A stretch of DNA of 64,000 nt. Origin: Echinococcus granulosus (Eukaryota > Platyhelminthes > Cestoda > Cyclophyllidea > Taeniidae). The notes beneath the pieces are model-generated. The model was not told the DNA's origin and made no database searches. It was given only the letters and a program-made list of their open reading frames with translations. Shown here in pieces: positions 1 through 13,500 of this stretch. Position numbers and translations under genes: made by a program. Location: the NCBI RefSeq assembly GCF_000524195.1, contig NW_020170417.1:623418-687417 (forward strand), in the 5' to 3' direction. The first letter of the stretch is position 1. Each line of letters starts with the position of its first letter.

Positions 1-1591
1 TGATCGTAGTCCCTAAAACAGAGAATACGTCTTCTACGAAGTGGAACACTTGGGACAAAACTTTGTGGTTTATCCATAATTTAGTTTCTAAACTACCGGA
101 AATTAATTTTGACATGATGCTAGCTTCCCATGTCTCTAATAGTTTCATCCATCTTTTTTGCCTTCTTGCCTGTTTGGACCAATTTCACCAAGTTATTTGT
201 AAGCAGATCTTTCATTGGTAACTTAGACGCTTCACGCTGTTCTGAGAATCACAAGCTAACATGTGCGTACGTCTGATATGTCACCAATTGTCCGTTAAAC
301 CAGATGTGATTGGAGCTTGTCTGCTTTTCTTCAGCTGCAGAAACATCTCGACAGCAGAATGGAAGTGATGTGACTAAAGAAGTTGATTCTGGTGATAAAT
401 CACTGGTAGGAAGATTTACCGTCCTGAGCAGTAATGAAGGAGTATGCGCTGTCATCAGCAAAATAAAATAGGTCGGGATCAACTAGCTAAAAATAACTTA
501 CTGTCGTTTAAGAAAAGTAGTGAAATAACTCGTCTACATCTCATAAGTAAATGGGTTTTCCCACCTTACATACATTATTAAACGGCAGTACGCTTGGAGG
601 ACTATAAATTTGTTCTTTGCTTCCCCTAATAAGGCGGAAACAACGCGCCACGAATGGCTTGTGCTGGGAAATGACCTTTATTTCGCAACTTCAGGTAGGC
701 TAACAAACACATCCCTGACTATTTCCAGACGATCCACTCACTGTACACAACACTCCAAAGGCACACGCCACTTCGTCCCCAGAAAAACGCCTGCTTTGCG
801 TGTGCAGACTTTTCACTTGCTGAAGACCAAGTAGCAATTGACACTGAGATGTATCAGCTCGACATAAGTAGTGAATCAGTGGGAGAAAAGCTCCGCTCTC
901 ACAAGACCTCATGCAACTGGACAGTTTTTTAGTAGCGCCACTCTAGGCTGGGGGGTTAATACAGTCCCATCCTCGTCCTCCGCATTTCCCCCAAGTTTTG
1001 ATAATCACGCTTTCTTCACATTTTCTGATCTCATGCGAAATGGGATAGACAAACGTGTGGAAATTGGAACTGCCTAGGACCAGGCTTTTTCCTGGCTTTT
1101 AGAGAAAAAATTTTAGTCAAAGTGAATTGGAGAATAAGAGGTAGTAATGATTATCTCGAAGGATATGTTGTTTCACTACTGGTTGTCACTATTACCTCAG
1201 CAGAAGATGTTGGCTTAGCATCGCCTTTCAGTAGCAATCACCTCTAGTGTGGTTTTCATGATCAGTATCTTTGCCGAATCGCATAATTTTGTGTTAGCTT
1301 GAGCGCATTTGCACTAGTCACACGACACCTCGCTCTTTGATTGACCTTTGTGTTGGTTTAGCGGGTACAAAATAACTCCTGGTCTCACCTGTATTTAAAT
1401 GCCTAAAAATGCTCGCTTTCTTAGGAATTCATTTGTGCAGCAGCGATTATTCAAATGTCTTTTTCCTTCTAAGCTGGCCTTTTACGCCTCATTTTGCTGT
1501 GGCGTATTCATGCTAGACGTCTTTGTGGCAGCCATTAGGAGCGCATCTTTACTGAATCAAGTTTTTTTTTTCCTTCTGGATGCATACACAG
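1..1591. other. Presumed intron / upstream flank of the ANKRD13 gene; no exon recognised
   Basis: No exon of the ANKRD13-type gene that follows could be recognised here, and the short open frames on both strands look like chance. The first recognisable exon begins at 1592 in mid-codon, so this stretch is most likely the intron separating it from ankyrin-repeat exons that lie left of the window. A long pyrimidine tract precedes the acceptor at 1590-1591. Confidence 0.5.
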
Positions 1592-4500
1592 AGCAAGGTG
1601 TGGTGATGGACGAAGTGAATCACAGTGATCGCAGCATTTACCGTCACTCCATCGGATCGTTGCTCTCTGCTTCCGCCTCCGCCTCCTCCCCCGCCGCCGC
1701 TTCAAACTCCGCTACAGCCGGAGCTGGTCCCGTTGTAGGTGCCGGAGCCGGTGCTGGCGTTGACTCGCTCCTGCACGCGCCCTCCGACGATTTAATCGCG
1801 AAGAAACTCACTCAACCCATCTTCGTAACCTTCCTTGACACGGATAAAATCGAATTCGTCAAGTAGGCCTTTCAAGTGAAATGATAACTATTCTATACCT
1901 AATTTATGGGAAAATTGCAGAGAATATTGAGCTCCGTTAAAAGGTTCGTAGTGCATCTTTTAACAAACTGAGCACTTCAAACCTGGTCTTGGTTACCATC
2001 CTCGATGCGGGGAAAGGACTACATAGATCAGTTTGAGATCCCTTCTTTTTTCCCCTCAGTCATGAATCAAAAGGACCATTCTGTACTGTTTAATTTGTCC
2101 AAAGACAAGTGAATTGTACAGAAGAAAAATCAAGTACTCTTTACAAGCAGGCTATCGTTTTGCATTCTTTGTTGAAGCGGGGATTCTAGGTTGTTTACTT
2201 GATGGAAAGATAATGTAGGGCACCGAAGTTCCGTAGCAATTATCAAAGCCATTCCTAGAAAAGTCTACCCCGTTGCCTTTGTTACTCTTTCGTTGTCGGA
2301 ATAAATTTAAACTCACGAAATGGGAAGTCCTTTTACCTTCCTACCTCTCCCACTATGCCAAGAGAACTGCTCTTCTGCACTACTTACCTGTTTTAAAATG
2401 GGCGTTGCGGATTTCTTGTTGTACATTAAGTGAGATAACATTACCTGTTTACTTTAACCATGAGTTTACAGTACGCCCCGTGACAAATTGATCTCACGAC
2501 ATACTAACATCCTCAATCCCATCGGAGGTGTCAAGTAAATTGTTCATTCTCCCTCTTCAACGCCCTGATTGGGTGGAGTGAAGTGGGAATTCTACCCCGT
2601 TTGTTCCATGTTGGGATCGCAGGGGAAATTGAATTTTCGACTTTTTAATGTGTCCTTTGGTGGGCTGATTTTGCAAACAATTTAAGCACATTGTTGTCAC
2701 AGATATAATCGCATTCGTCAAATAGGCTGCCGTTTTGGTTTATTGTCTCCTCTTCTATTGTTAAGCCTTTGATCCCTTGATGGACTGATTGTTGGAGTTT
2801 AGCGAACTGACAATAAAACTTGCCGTGGTGTTCGATTGAAGATTATATTCGAGAATAAATTTACCTTAAGTGTACCCCATGAACTCTTCCAACTTCTCCT
2901 TCCCTTTGAGAAGTGGACCATCGTTCCACTTATCGGATCTTATCTTTCCCGCTCAGCGCTATCTCGGTTGCTTCGTTTAATCAGTTGAATTAAATGAATT
3001 GATTAATTATCTGTTTTTGGATCTATTCAGTGAATGAAGAGGTGGAACAGGATGTTGAGTTTAGTGGTGAATCCATAGTATTCCCTTTGACTAGCTGATC
3101 GCTGTCTGCAGTCGTAGAAAACACCCGTGTCTTTATTTTCTGGAAGTTCCCCTTGTTGAGTCTGGTTCTCAAGTATTCTAGCACGTCTCGAATTTCGCAC
3201 TCTCGTGCAGTTTTCCTAATTGACCAATATCTGCATACAAACAGCCTTTAAATTTGCTACTAATTACTACCCGGGCAAGTTCCGTAATAGAGCTGTAAAT
3301 ACTCGAGGACGAGCCCATCTCCTGTCTCTCCGCTAGCCAGTCGACCGGCCCATATTCACTTCCCATTCTTCCAGCTTGCTCATACGGGTCAGCAGTTGAG
3401 AACTCCACGCTGAGGTCCTCAACTCTGATTACACTGCCTGGGAGCTGGACGCCGTCCGTGCTCACACGTAACAATTTATAACAAACCCGTAAGGAACTTA
3501 TCTCTCCTGGATTGTGCATCTCTTCGGTGGTCTTGTTCGAGGTGATTTCCTGAAACACTGATCTTTGGGATGTTCGTAAATAATAAAACGACTCGGTAAT
3601 CAGAGCAAATAACAACCTTGGTGGTCAATTAGTAAACTTATTTGGAAACGGTGTAAAGATGACTTTTTCATTGCTTGACTTAAAAATGAAAGAGTAAAAG
3701 GTATTGTAATCATTTTTTCTTTATTTTGTAGGAGCAAAAGTGGAATGTTCGGATGGGGATCCGACAGAAAGGAGAACATCAATGGGCATGAATGCCAGGT
3801 AATGCGAGTTCTTTTATGATAAAAGTTTTCTATCAAAGAGTTTTACCTCCGCTTTTCGCTTACTTCTCTTATTTTGCAGTTTGAACTGCTTAAGGCATCG
3901 GAATTTGAGTTTTTCTATGCTGTATTCATAAAATATCGGGAATGAAAGACATTTGAATTTTGTTTTCAACACGTGAGTTTAATGGGCGTTCACCAGTGTT
4001 AATTCTCATAGATCAAGATGCCCTTCGGTTATATTGACCTTATGCATTCCGTTTTCCAACTCATCAAAAGGGATTCGCATGCTCTTGGAAGGGCGGACTG
4101 ACTGTCTTGCGATTGCGTAGTTCTCAAGAAAGAATGTATTCTCTCCACAGTGTATTTCTTCAAATTTTATAAGACAATTAAGTTAGTTAATTTGTAGTGC
4201 AAGTTAAGTGACTACAGGAAGTTTCTTCTGCTACCTTAATTGTTGGAATGATCACTTTTACAGCCTATGATCTCGTCTCAACAATACTCAAGCTTGGGAA
4301 TTCTACCCTGGTAAGATAGTTTGCCTTCAGAAGCGGCAATCCACCTCCCTTTCTACCGCAGTTATTTTTCGCCTGAATGTCTATTCTACTTTCTCACTCT
4401 TTAACCTACTGCTAATTCCAAGAATGTGTGATAGCCACTTGTTTCGGGGTTATGAATAGAATACGGTAGCTGAGACCAAGCAATATCTCCCTCTCATCTG

Positions 4501-7500
4501 AATTTGGAAGTTTTCTCACAGGTAATTTCTGCAGCAGCGTGATGTCTCATAAGGATGGAACTCATCCTACCGATTCACTGGCCTTGACTTTCTGATAATG
4601 ACTTTCTCCTATGTCAAGTAGATAAATCTCAGCCTCAGTTGTAGTTTGGCCTTCAGCAGGGCAAATATTAGTCTTCTGGTGATTATGTCAACAAAATGGA
4701 GGTGCTGCCTCATTCCACCTCGTATTTCTCTAAGTCATTATCATCTTTTTTTTGCCATTAGACATGAAATTGACCAAGGAGTGAAGTAACAGTGGAGGCA
4801 GCTAGGGCTTACTTTTTCCTCGACTCCTAGAAACAAAGCTTCTCAGTGAGGTCGTTATTGGTGAAAACCACGTGAAGTTGTTTGACCCACTACAAATATT
4901 GGTAAGGTCTGCCCTTATGCAGTCCATCTTCACAAATGGGACGACTTTGGTTGAAATCATGGATACTATTCTCGAATACAAGTCATCAGAAGAACTTTTC
5001 AGGATCGTTGATTGCCGTAAAAGTGAATAACGGTAGGGTGCATTGAGTGTAAAGTGTGGCCACATAAGGTGTCCTGATGCTTTTGCCTCAAAGAGGGACC
5101 TTTTAAACAAGCCCAAGCTCTCACTTCCCCGGAACCACCTCAGCATCACATTGCTGTGTTTTCTCCAAAACATAGCATGGTACCAAACTTATAAGTCCCA
5201 TGTTCCCACGTTTTTCGCCTTTAGTTGTCAATCTGACTTGTTTTCCCTCCCGCATTTTCGAGTGAACCCGCAATACTTGTTCAACCGTCGTTTCTCTGCT
5301 GTTCAACCCTAATGAAGTGCATTGCCGGCTTTTAATTTGTCTTTGCCACCATCTGGTTTATCAGCCTGGCGAATCTCCTCAGCTTGTTTTTATTAACTCG
5401 AGGTAATTATACGGGGTCACCCTAAGGAATATCCTCAAATTTGGATGCAAAATCGTCATCGCAAATGTAATATCAAAGCCTCAGGAATGGAGAAGAAAAC
5501 GAGTTCATTTACACTTGGAATCGCACTTTTTTAATCCTATTGTCCTTCTGGGCTTCATTTGAAGTTGGTAGCAGTAGTTCGCCCTTCAAGTTTATAACAT
5601 TGCTCTACACAGACTCAACCGTTTTTTTTCTGGAGCCGTCCAAAATGGTGAGTACACCTTTTTTCGCATACTTTAGAACTCTAGCCTACCTCCTGGCTTT
5701 TCACATTGGATCTTGGTCCTCGAAGGGCCTGCCAGTCGAGAACTTTATTGGCTTGAAACAAACTCCTTTCAAATAGTTACCTTTATCTTCTTGGTATTCA
5801 ACTATTTTGTAATCGCTTGATTCACAGTAGATGTCGTCTCCTTGATGGAAGTTTCCAAATCCATTCATAAGCACTTAACACATCGTCTTCACAATAAATT
5901 CTACTGGATGTTTCGACCTGTTTTTGATAAATTGAAGAATTGTCGGCCCAGATTTCATCATTTCTCTTACCACGATTCTGCATAAACCTGTACTGTACTA
6001 GGTAGCGTCCGATCCTTACTTTTTGCGGAGTCGCGAGCGTATATTTCTTCCATGAAGCGCAAACTCCATTGTGATTTCCACTTTACTGTAAAAATAGAAG
6101 TCCGCGTACTTATTTTAATTTGAAACTTCCTAATAATCTTTTTTCCTTGCAGGTGTGCAGCGCAGCAAACGTACAGATTGTAACTCTACGCAGAACGGAG
6201 CACCTGACGGAGGAGAACCTGCGCGACATTCAAGAGTCGCGCGCCAATAGCGGTAACGACTCCTCCGCAGTCAGCAACAACCCTCTCACCAATCTACTGG
6301 GTGGACAGAACTTTGAAAAGTCGCGCCATATCCAAATCACCAATGTAGGTCGCATTCCCACAATTAATGTTTCCTCTTTTCCATATGATATAGTGTTGAA
6401 TTCGGTTTCGAAGTAGAAAAGGTTTGATTGCCGAGTTGACCGATTGTTAATCTAAACACCTAGTTTTCTACCAACTTTTTCCAGTCCCTTTCCCTTAATT
6501 ATCAAAAGTATCCAAACGTAGGTCTTATTGCCTTTTCTTTTTTGATGATTTATTGACGGGTCAAGTTGTTCAAGGGTCGCAATGCGTTCGGTTCACCAAC
6601 GAAGAAGGGCCACTATCAACTCCTTTCACGATTTCATCCCCCAGTGTGATGATGTGGTGGCGTCCTTATACCAAGGAGCTTTTAACTTAGGAAGTCGTTT
6701 TTATTTTGGTCATTCAAAACCTAGAGGGGATTTATCAGTGAAGGCCCCCTGTCAGCCTTCCTCTTTTCAAGCTGATCTCTGAGCCGATTTATTGTTCACA
6801 TGCGCAAGAAATGGCTTCACATCACCTCGTTTATTTAAGCTGTTAATTTTAATAGTTTGTAAGTTTTTGACATGTAAGTTCCATTATGTATATTCTCTTT
6901 CAATTCCTTCCTTTCGCTGAAATGTTGCATAATATGGTGTGTTCCTTGGTGTCTCATAAGGCAGTCAAATATTCAAGTTTTTTTCTAGACACCTCTTCAT
7001 GGTTCACATTACGCGCTACTAGGTCTTCTCTCAATTGTAGTTTTTAGGGCAGTTGGAAGTCGTTAACTTAACCTTGCTACCTTGCAGGACGAAGGCGATT
7101 CTCATAGAAAAGAAGCCAGCAAGCAAATTATCAAAAGGTGATGCGTTGTTTAACATATGTTTGAATGAAGTGAAGGAGAAATTGAAGGCCTTTGTGGGCC
7201 TTACTGTCAATTGCTAATGCCTGGCGTGTGAACGGAACCTACCTATCTGGTAGTCCCCACGACTTTTCCCACTCGATGTAGGTGTAAATCAATCCTTTCA
7301 TCATTTACGTCAACTGACAAACTTGAATTAGGTCAACGTATCAATGGCCATACGTAATGCTTCATTAGCATAAAGGGTAAAGGGTCTTTCTCACCTTGAG
7401 TAATCCGCAATTAGAGGTAAAATCTTTAAACCATCCGTAAGTTGTGCGTTCCGGCACCGGATTCTTTTGCCTCACCTCCAAATTTGACGAGAGTAGCTTT

Positions 7501-10500
7501 TGCAGCTTTGGAACCACGGATTCTCATCACTACTAACCTCACGTCTACGAGACCAACTATTTCGTAGAAATTACCCACAACATCGTCACCTTGAAAGGTA
7601 ATCAGAGCTCAACCAATGCAAGTCTTCGAAGTACGGACAATGATGCCTCCTCATAATGCTCAAAACACCCCAAACGAAACGTAACAAACATCGAGTGTTA
7701 GGCACACTAGTACTGTGGAGATCAGGTAGACCGCAGGCCATTCAGTCATGGGCTCTGGTGGAACGCCTTTCCCACCGAAGTCCAGCTGCACGAGGCGCAT
7801 GCACGTGATTGAGCGCAAAAGAGCTGCTACAAAGAGAGGGAGTGAGAGAGGGCCGCTATCATCATCATTATCATTATCATTACTGCGCTGGGATGCAATG
7901 GGGAGGCGCGTTTGATTGGACAAAAACCGAGGGTTGGACGAGAAAGCGAAGTGAGCAACAGGATAGTTAAAATGCACCGTTGCCAATGCGCCTTCTTGTG
8001 TTGTGGTAACTCTTAACTAGTCTCTATGGTAGGCATGTGGAAAAGTGTATGACATTTCGGATCTAAGGAATGCAGACCATAAGCGGTAGCTTTTAAGCGA
8101 ACTGTTGGTCAGGTGATGCACAATCTGCGAGTGGTTCGTAACCGGAATCAGAGTATTTAAAACCATTTGTTACTGATACATTTGACCACCGCGTCCTGAC
8201 ATTGTCCAAATGCTACACAACAAGTTGGACGCGAATCCAACTTCGATAGTTTTACAGTCCGAGTTGAACTCGGTTTGCAAAGTCGCCAAGCTGGATAAAT
8301 ACCCACCAGATCTAATCAACACATAATGACAGTAGAGAATTCAATGCCCTATGGTCCATTCCCTTAAACCGTTCCGTGTGTTGGACAAGTTCTTACAAGT
8401 TATAAGCCATTTAAGAGGGGTGTACGGAAAGCCACACAAACATTTTGGTTGTTGGATGGAAATGACAAGAGTAACAAGATGGTTACAAGCACTGTGGACA
8501 CAGAGAAGTTTACTCTGTTAAATATACAACTTGAACAAAATCCTTTCGCCACATGACAGTTAGTTGACAGAATTAGTCGCTGCATGGTATGCTCAGGTGT
8601 GTGGAGTTTTTTTACCATCACCCATATTTATCCTACGCCAGCCAATGATCTGCTGTTGTTCGTTTATCTATTTTCAAATAATTGCTTTCATTGTTCGCTG
8701 TATGATGACGGTTATACCCTAGATAAAAACAATTTGCTCTCTAACACTTCAAGTAAGTCAACGATTTCTGAATACTTTGAGATCCAGTAGAAAAAGCGGT
8801 AAATATGCTTCTATATGTGAATGTCAAAGGAGGCCGTTAAGTGGAGCTTTTCACCGAAAGAAACGATTTTACTCCCCTTCCTACACTTCCTACCAATGAC
8901 ACATCCATGCCAGTTGTTTATGTGTTTACTTATCAATTAATTCATTAACGTTTTCGTCGTAGAAGGTCATACCAGGCAAATTGTCAACGGGTTTACATTA
9001 TCTTCGTCTTATTTCTCTTGTGAACTGTTACCTTATAGATGTGTTTGGCGTTCTTTGTAAGTTAATTGCAATGAGGTGGGTTCAGTACGTATGCCGATGC
9101 GAATGGGAGGGAAAGAGACTGGTGGAGTACGTGGGTGGTGCCTGAGGCAAAAATGGATTTTTTTTTCCTCAAATCTAACTAGAAAACATGCAAATTCAAC
9201 TCCATCAATTACAAATGTAGTCATGAGGATTGAAATCGCCTGCGAGGATAGCAGTAAGTCGAGGAGATTGTACAAGTCATTAGTATTGTTGTACCTTCAG
9301 GATTAGAGTACCTTCTGTTAGACAGACAGCTTTAAGCCTGGATGGTATTCCCGCCGGCGTGTATTTCATGTTCCACTCACTACACAATATAGAGCAGCTC
9401 CTCAAGATTCGCTTCTGGTTTTATTACTACCTTAGGTCTGCCTCGTTATTTGTGTTTCTTCTTTGTTTTCTGTCACATGGGAAGAGGGCATGTCAGCTTC
9501 CACTTCTTGATGCTTAGATATTCGGTCATAGTCAGTGTGGTCTTAATGGCTCTTCCATTATGAATCACCGTAGATACAGCTGTCGGTAGCAAATGCCTTT
9601 ATTCTGTGCTCCTCATGAGTGGGCCCTCTAACAATTGGAGCGATGTGGCGTTAGGGTTACCTCTAGAATCGTTGTCAGACATCTAGATTTGGGCCTAACC
9701 TTATCATAAATCTACTGAAGAGGTGGAAGACTAGTAGAACAACAGAACCTCATGCCAACATCAACAAGATCGAGCCATTACAGATTGGACAGGCTCGCAT
9801 CGTAGCCCTGATAACTCCCTTCTCGCTTCTGGAACCACCTCTCTCGATTTCATTGGTTACTCTTCTGCTACGGCCATCAGATCAGTATCCAAGTGAATTC
9901 TTGCTGTTATGATTAGGTGAATACGAATGCTGTCGCGTCATTTCCAAGGCGTAGAGTGTGGTGAACGTATTTCATCCCATTCTTATTAAGGTAGAGGTTG
10001 GAGTTGCTTTTGAGGACGGATCTGGAAGTTGACTTTTTAATAATGCCAAAAGGAGCCGTGAAGATATTATATTAGTCTGAGGGGAGTCAGCTCTGTACCA
10101 CCGATGTGGAAGTCGAATCGCAAAGGGTGAAGGCCGATGCAATGCAATGCCTTGTGCCATTATCATTCTACTACGACCATTCTGTCTATTCAAAGCTCTC
10201 TGTGAAATGCGGTGACATTTAACCATCCGAATTCGATCGTTCATTGTCCTCAGAACCATTACAATCAATTAGCACTTTTTTCGACCATAGTATCGCCTGT
10301 TGCTGATTTTGGTATAGAACTCTACGTTAAATCGGTGTAGGAACTTCTCTGTTGTGGCGCTCCGCAGTTCCATCCTTCCATCCACAGTGGATGCATTTCT
10401 TCTATGATGTGTTGACGCAATATCTAGACAATAAAGTCGGGCTCTCCACCAGTTGCAGGGCTAAGTCATCCCTTAAAATGCTATCAGACAAGTGGATCCG

Positions 10501-13500
10501 GAAGTAGTTGTCAATATGAATAACAGAAGGCTTGGAGGGCTAGTAACATAAGTGGTATGGACTGTGTCCGAGGCTATTAGCATTGAGGCTTGTTCATAGG
10601 CCACCGGATAACCCTAATAAAGTTGATGTGACCTTCTTAAAATTCCACGTCATTTCAATTAAATTTTCTTACTAATTTTTCAAAAGGAGGCGGCCAGCTA
10701 CAATCCGAGCAACATCACAATGGAGGATTACTTCTCGCATGACCCGAGCGTCAAGCCGAAGAGTGAGATCGGTCGACCCAAAGTGATGACCGCAAAGTTG
10801 AAGACTTACAAGGCCCATCTCTGGCTGTGTGAGGACTATCCGTTGTCGTTGAAGGACCAGGTTCTGCCCATCGTGGAGCTGATGGCTGAGTACAATCCCT
10901 TCTTCCATAAGCTGGAGGAATTTCTAACCAAAAAACTACCTCCTGGATTTCCCATGCGTGTTGGTGCGTTTGTCATTTGCCCTCCTGTTTCTCTATCCAC
11001 TAATGATTTATGTCCGAGGTGGCTTTAATGAGCTCAAAAAGTTGTGAATTTGAGGAAACAGCTGCTAAAAAAGGTTAATGTAGGGGTTGTCGACAAGCTT
11101 CTGCTCAAAGGCTGGATTCCCGGACACCTTAGAACAATTCCGGGTTTGTAATCCTGTTGTGCCCTCCTCATTGACCAGTGTGATGTAAAGACGAATTTTA
11201 CAAGTACTAATAGCCACAGCAAGGTCAGAGCCATTCAAAATGAACTCCAGGGATCATACACACGCACACATGTTATACGCCCGAAGACCTCATTTTTCCA
11301 AAATCTTGCCTCTCAGTTATTCCAGCTTGCACCACAGTAGTGGCCAGGTCATGACAGCTAAGTAGTTCAGTAAACTGCAAGATACTAAAGCTGCCTGCTA
11401 ATCCTGAGACAGATTCAAGATCAACCAGACCTTTTATATTCAACGGTAGTCACTTTTTTTCACCATATCCTCGTCGCGTTCTGTGGGGAGGAAAGAATGA
11501 CTCAACTAAATTTGGTAACCAGGGCGTCCTAGTTAAACCAAATGTGGGGATGAAGAGAAAAACGTTAGTCTTCGAAAAACAAAGCACTTCAGCGCGCTGC
11601 AAAATATTCTTGGTGTGCTCTGTAAGTGAAAAGAGTGGGTTTATTGAGGTATGGCAGCTGGGAGGCTTAATTAGAATACACCTTCTGACAGAACCAAGTC
11701 AAGTTGAGAGAAGATCTGATGATCGCAGATCAAGACGTACGCTTTTGATAGCTTTTAAAAGTTTCTGATTAATAAGGCATCAGGAGATGCCAAGTTAACG
11801 ACGGAGTCGTAGTAACCTCAAATATAAAACGTGCTTTTGTGATTTTGGTAGTGTCTTTTCGGTCACCCAAATAAGTTATATGAGATGGGCAAATAAGTAG
11901 CTGGAGGGAGTTCCCTCAGGCATTTTGTACGCTGTGAAATGGTAACCAAAGCGATTGGAAACCCCCTCCTTGACGCAGCAAAAGTTGGCTCCAATTTCCG
12001 CTTTTATACAAAGGCCTGGCTCTAGAAGCCAAGAAAAAAAAACCCTAGCCTCAGCCACTTCCTTTTCAGTCCCACCTTTATTTTCGACCTAACTGTCTCT
12101 TCTGCTTCGCATGTGACTGTGTAATGGTTATAAAGTGTGGTAACTGGCTTTAGAAGAAATGCAGTGGGAATGCGGATGGTGTGGTATCATCGAGGCCTGG
12201 AGTGGTGAGAGCTTGAGTGCTATAGAGCGAATTTGTCAAAAATTTCCTACAACTCTGAAATCGTATTGAACTTGATCTGTAAAGTATCAGGTTTAACCCC
12301 CAGGGATCTTTGACCAGTCTAGTATTTTATTTGCTTGAAGATATCAAGGAATTCCTTTCCCTATTCGTCGAAAAAGCACAGCTCTTATTGAAGCCCCGGC
12401 CCCTGCAGAAGTGGTTTGATATGCTCCCTCATTGGGTCATGACTCAAACATCCCTAGTGCTGAGAGAACTCTACAGGAATTATGCAGTTTCTTATATTTT
12501 TTTTTTAAGAAAAAGGGCTTGCCGCATGTCTCAGCAATACAGTGGCACTGATAGCGCTTTATTAAGGGCGTAGTTTGTCTAGCCCTAGCAACCGTACCTT
12601 ATTTATGGCGATTGGCAATTGTCTTGGACATTTGTAAAAAAGAGCATTTTTGTAGTTGAAACCGAGGAAAAGGGCAAAGTTGGGGACAGCACTGCGCGCA
12701 TTTTTCGACAGTCATCCGCCGAACTTACACCTATCCCGGCTTTAACAAGTATCTGGTTTACTTCGTCATCGATTCCGAAATACTGACCTGTAAGGTGCTC
12801 TTTTGGGGATTCAAGCAGGTGGGCACCACTCGGAGTGAGGTCCGAACTGTGAGGAGGACATGGTTAAAATACCCCCAACCTAGTCAATGCGACGCGTAAT
12901 CCCATTCCAACCTACCCTACTCTAATCCATCCACCCACTTGGTCGGTAACATCACACTTCCTCCAAAATCGTCCCAGAAACTGAGGAGGCGATAAGCATT
13001 TGTGGATTGGTTAGTACTACTGTCACGTCTATTCTCCCCCTGGTCCCATAATGTTACACTTTTAAGGATTCCATCGTATAACCTTTCCCAGTTCTAGAAC
13101 TCAACGAACGCACTTAGATGTCACCTTATTGCAATCACGATTGACGTTTTCCCACCATAGAAATACCATTGTATCACATCCTCAACGCCTGCGTGACCTT
13201 CGGCAACCTCTACGGTGGAGATGCACCTGCGTACGGAGTAGTCTGCGACCGCACCGCGACCTCATCTACAAACACGTCCGCTGAACCCCTCGTCGGTGGC
13301 AATGGCAGTAGTGGTAGCGTTACCAACAAGATCGAGCCCACCTCATGTGTTGTGGAAGATTGTGTCTTTGATGTCGGCCGTGGCTACCACCTCATTGGTA
13401 CGTGTCCCTACTCTTTTTTGTATTTCCAGTAACCTGATTGACTCACCGGGCGTGCGGAGTATTTTTTTGGTGCTCTCCGTCCCTTTTTTGCTTGTTTTTT

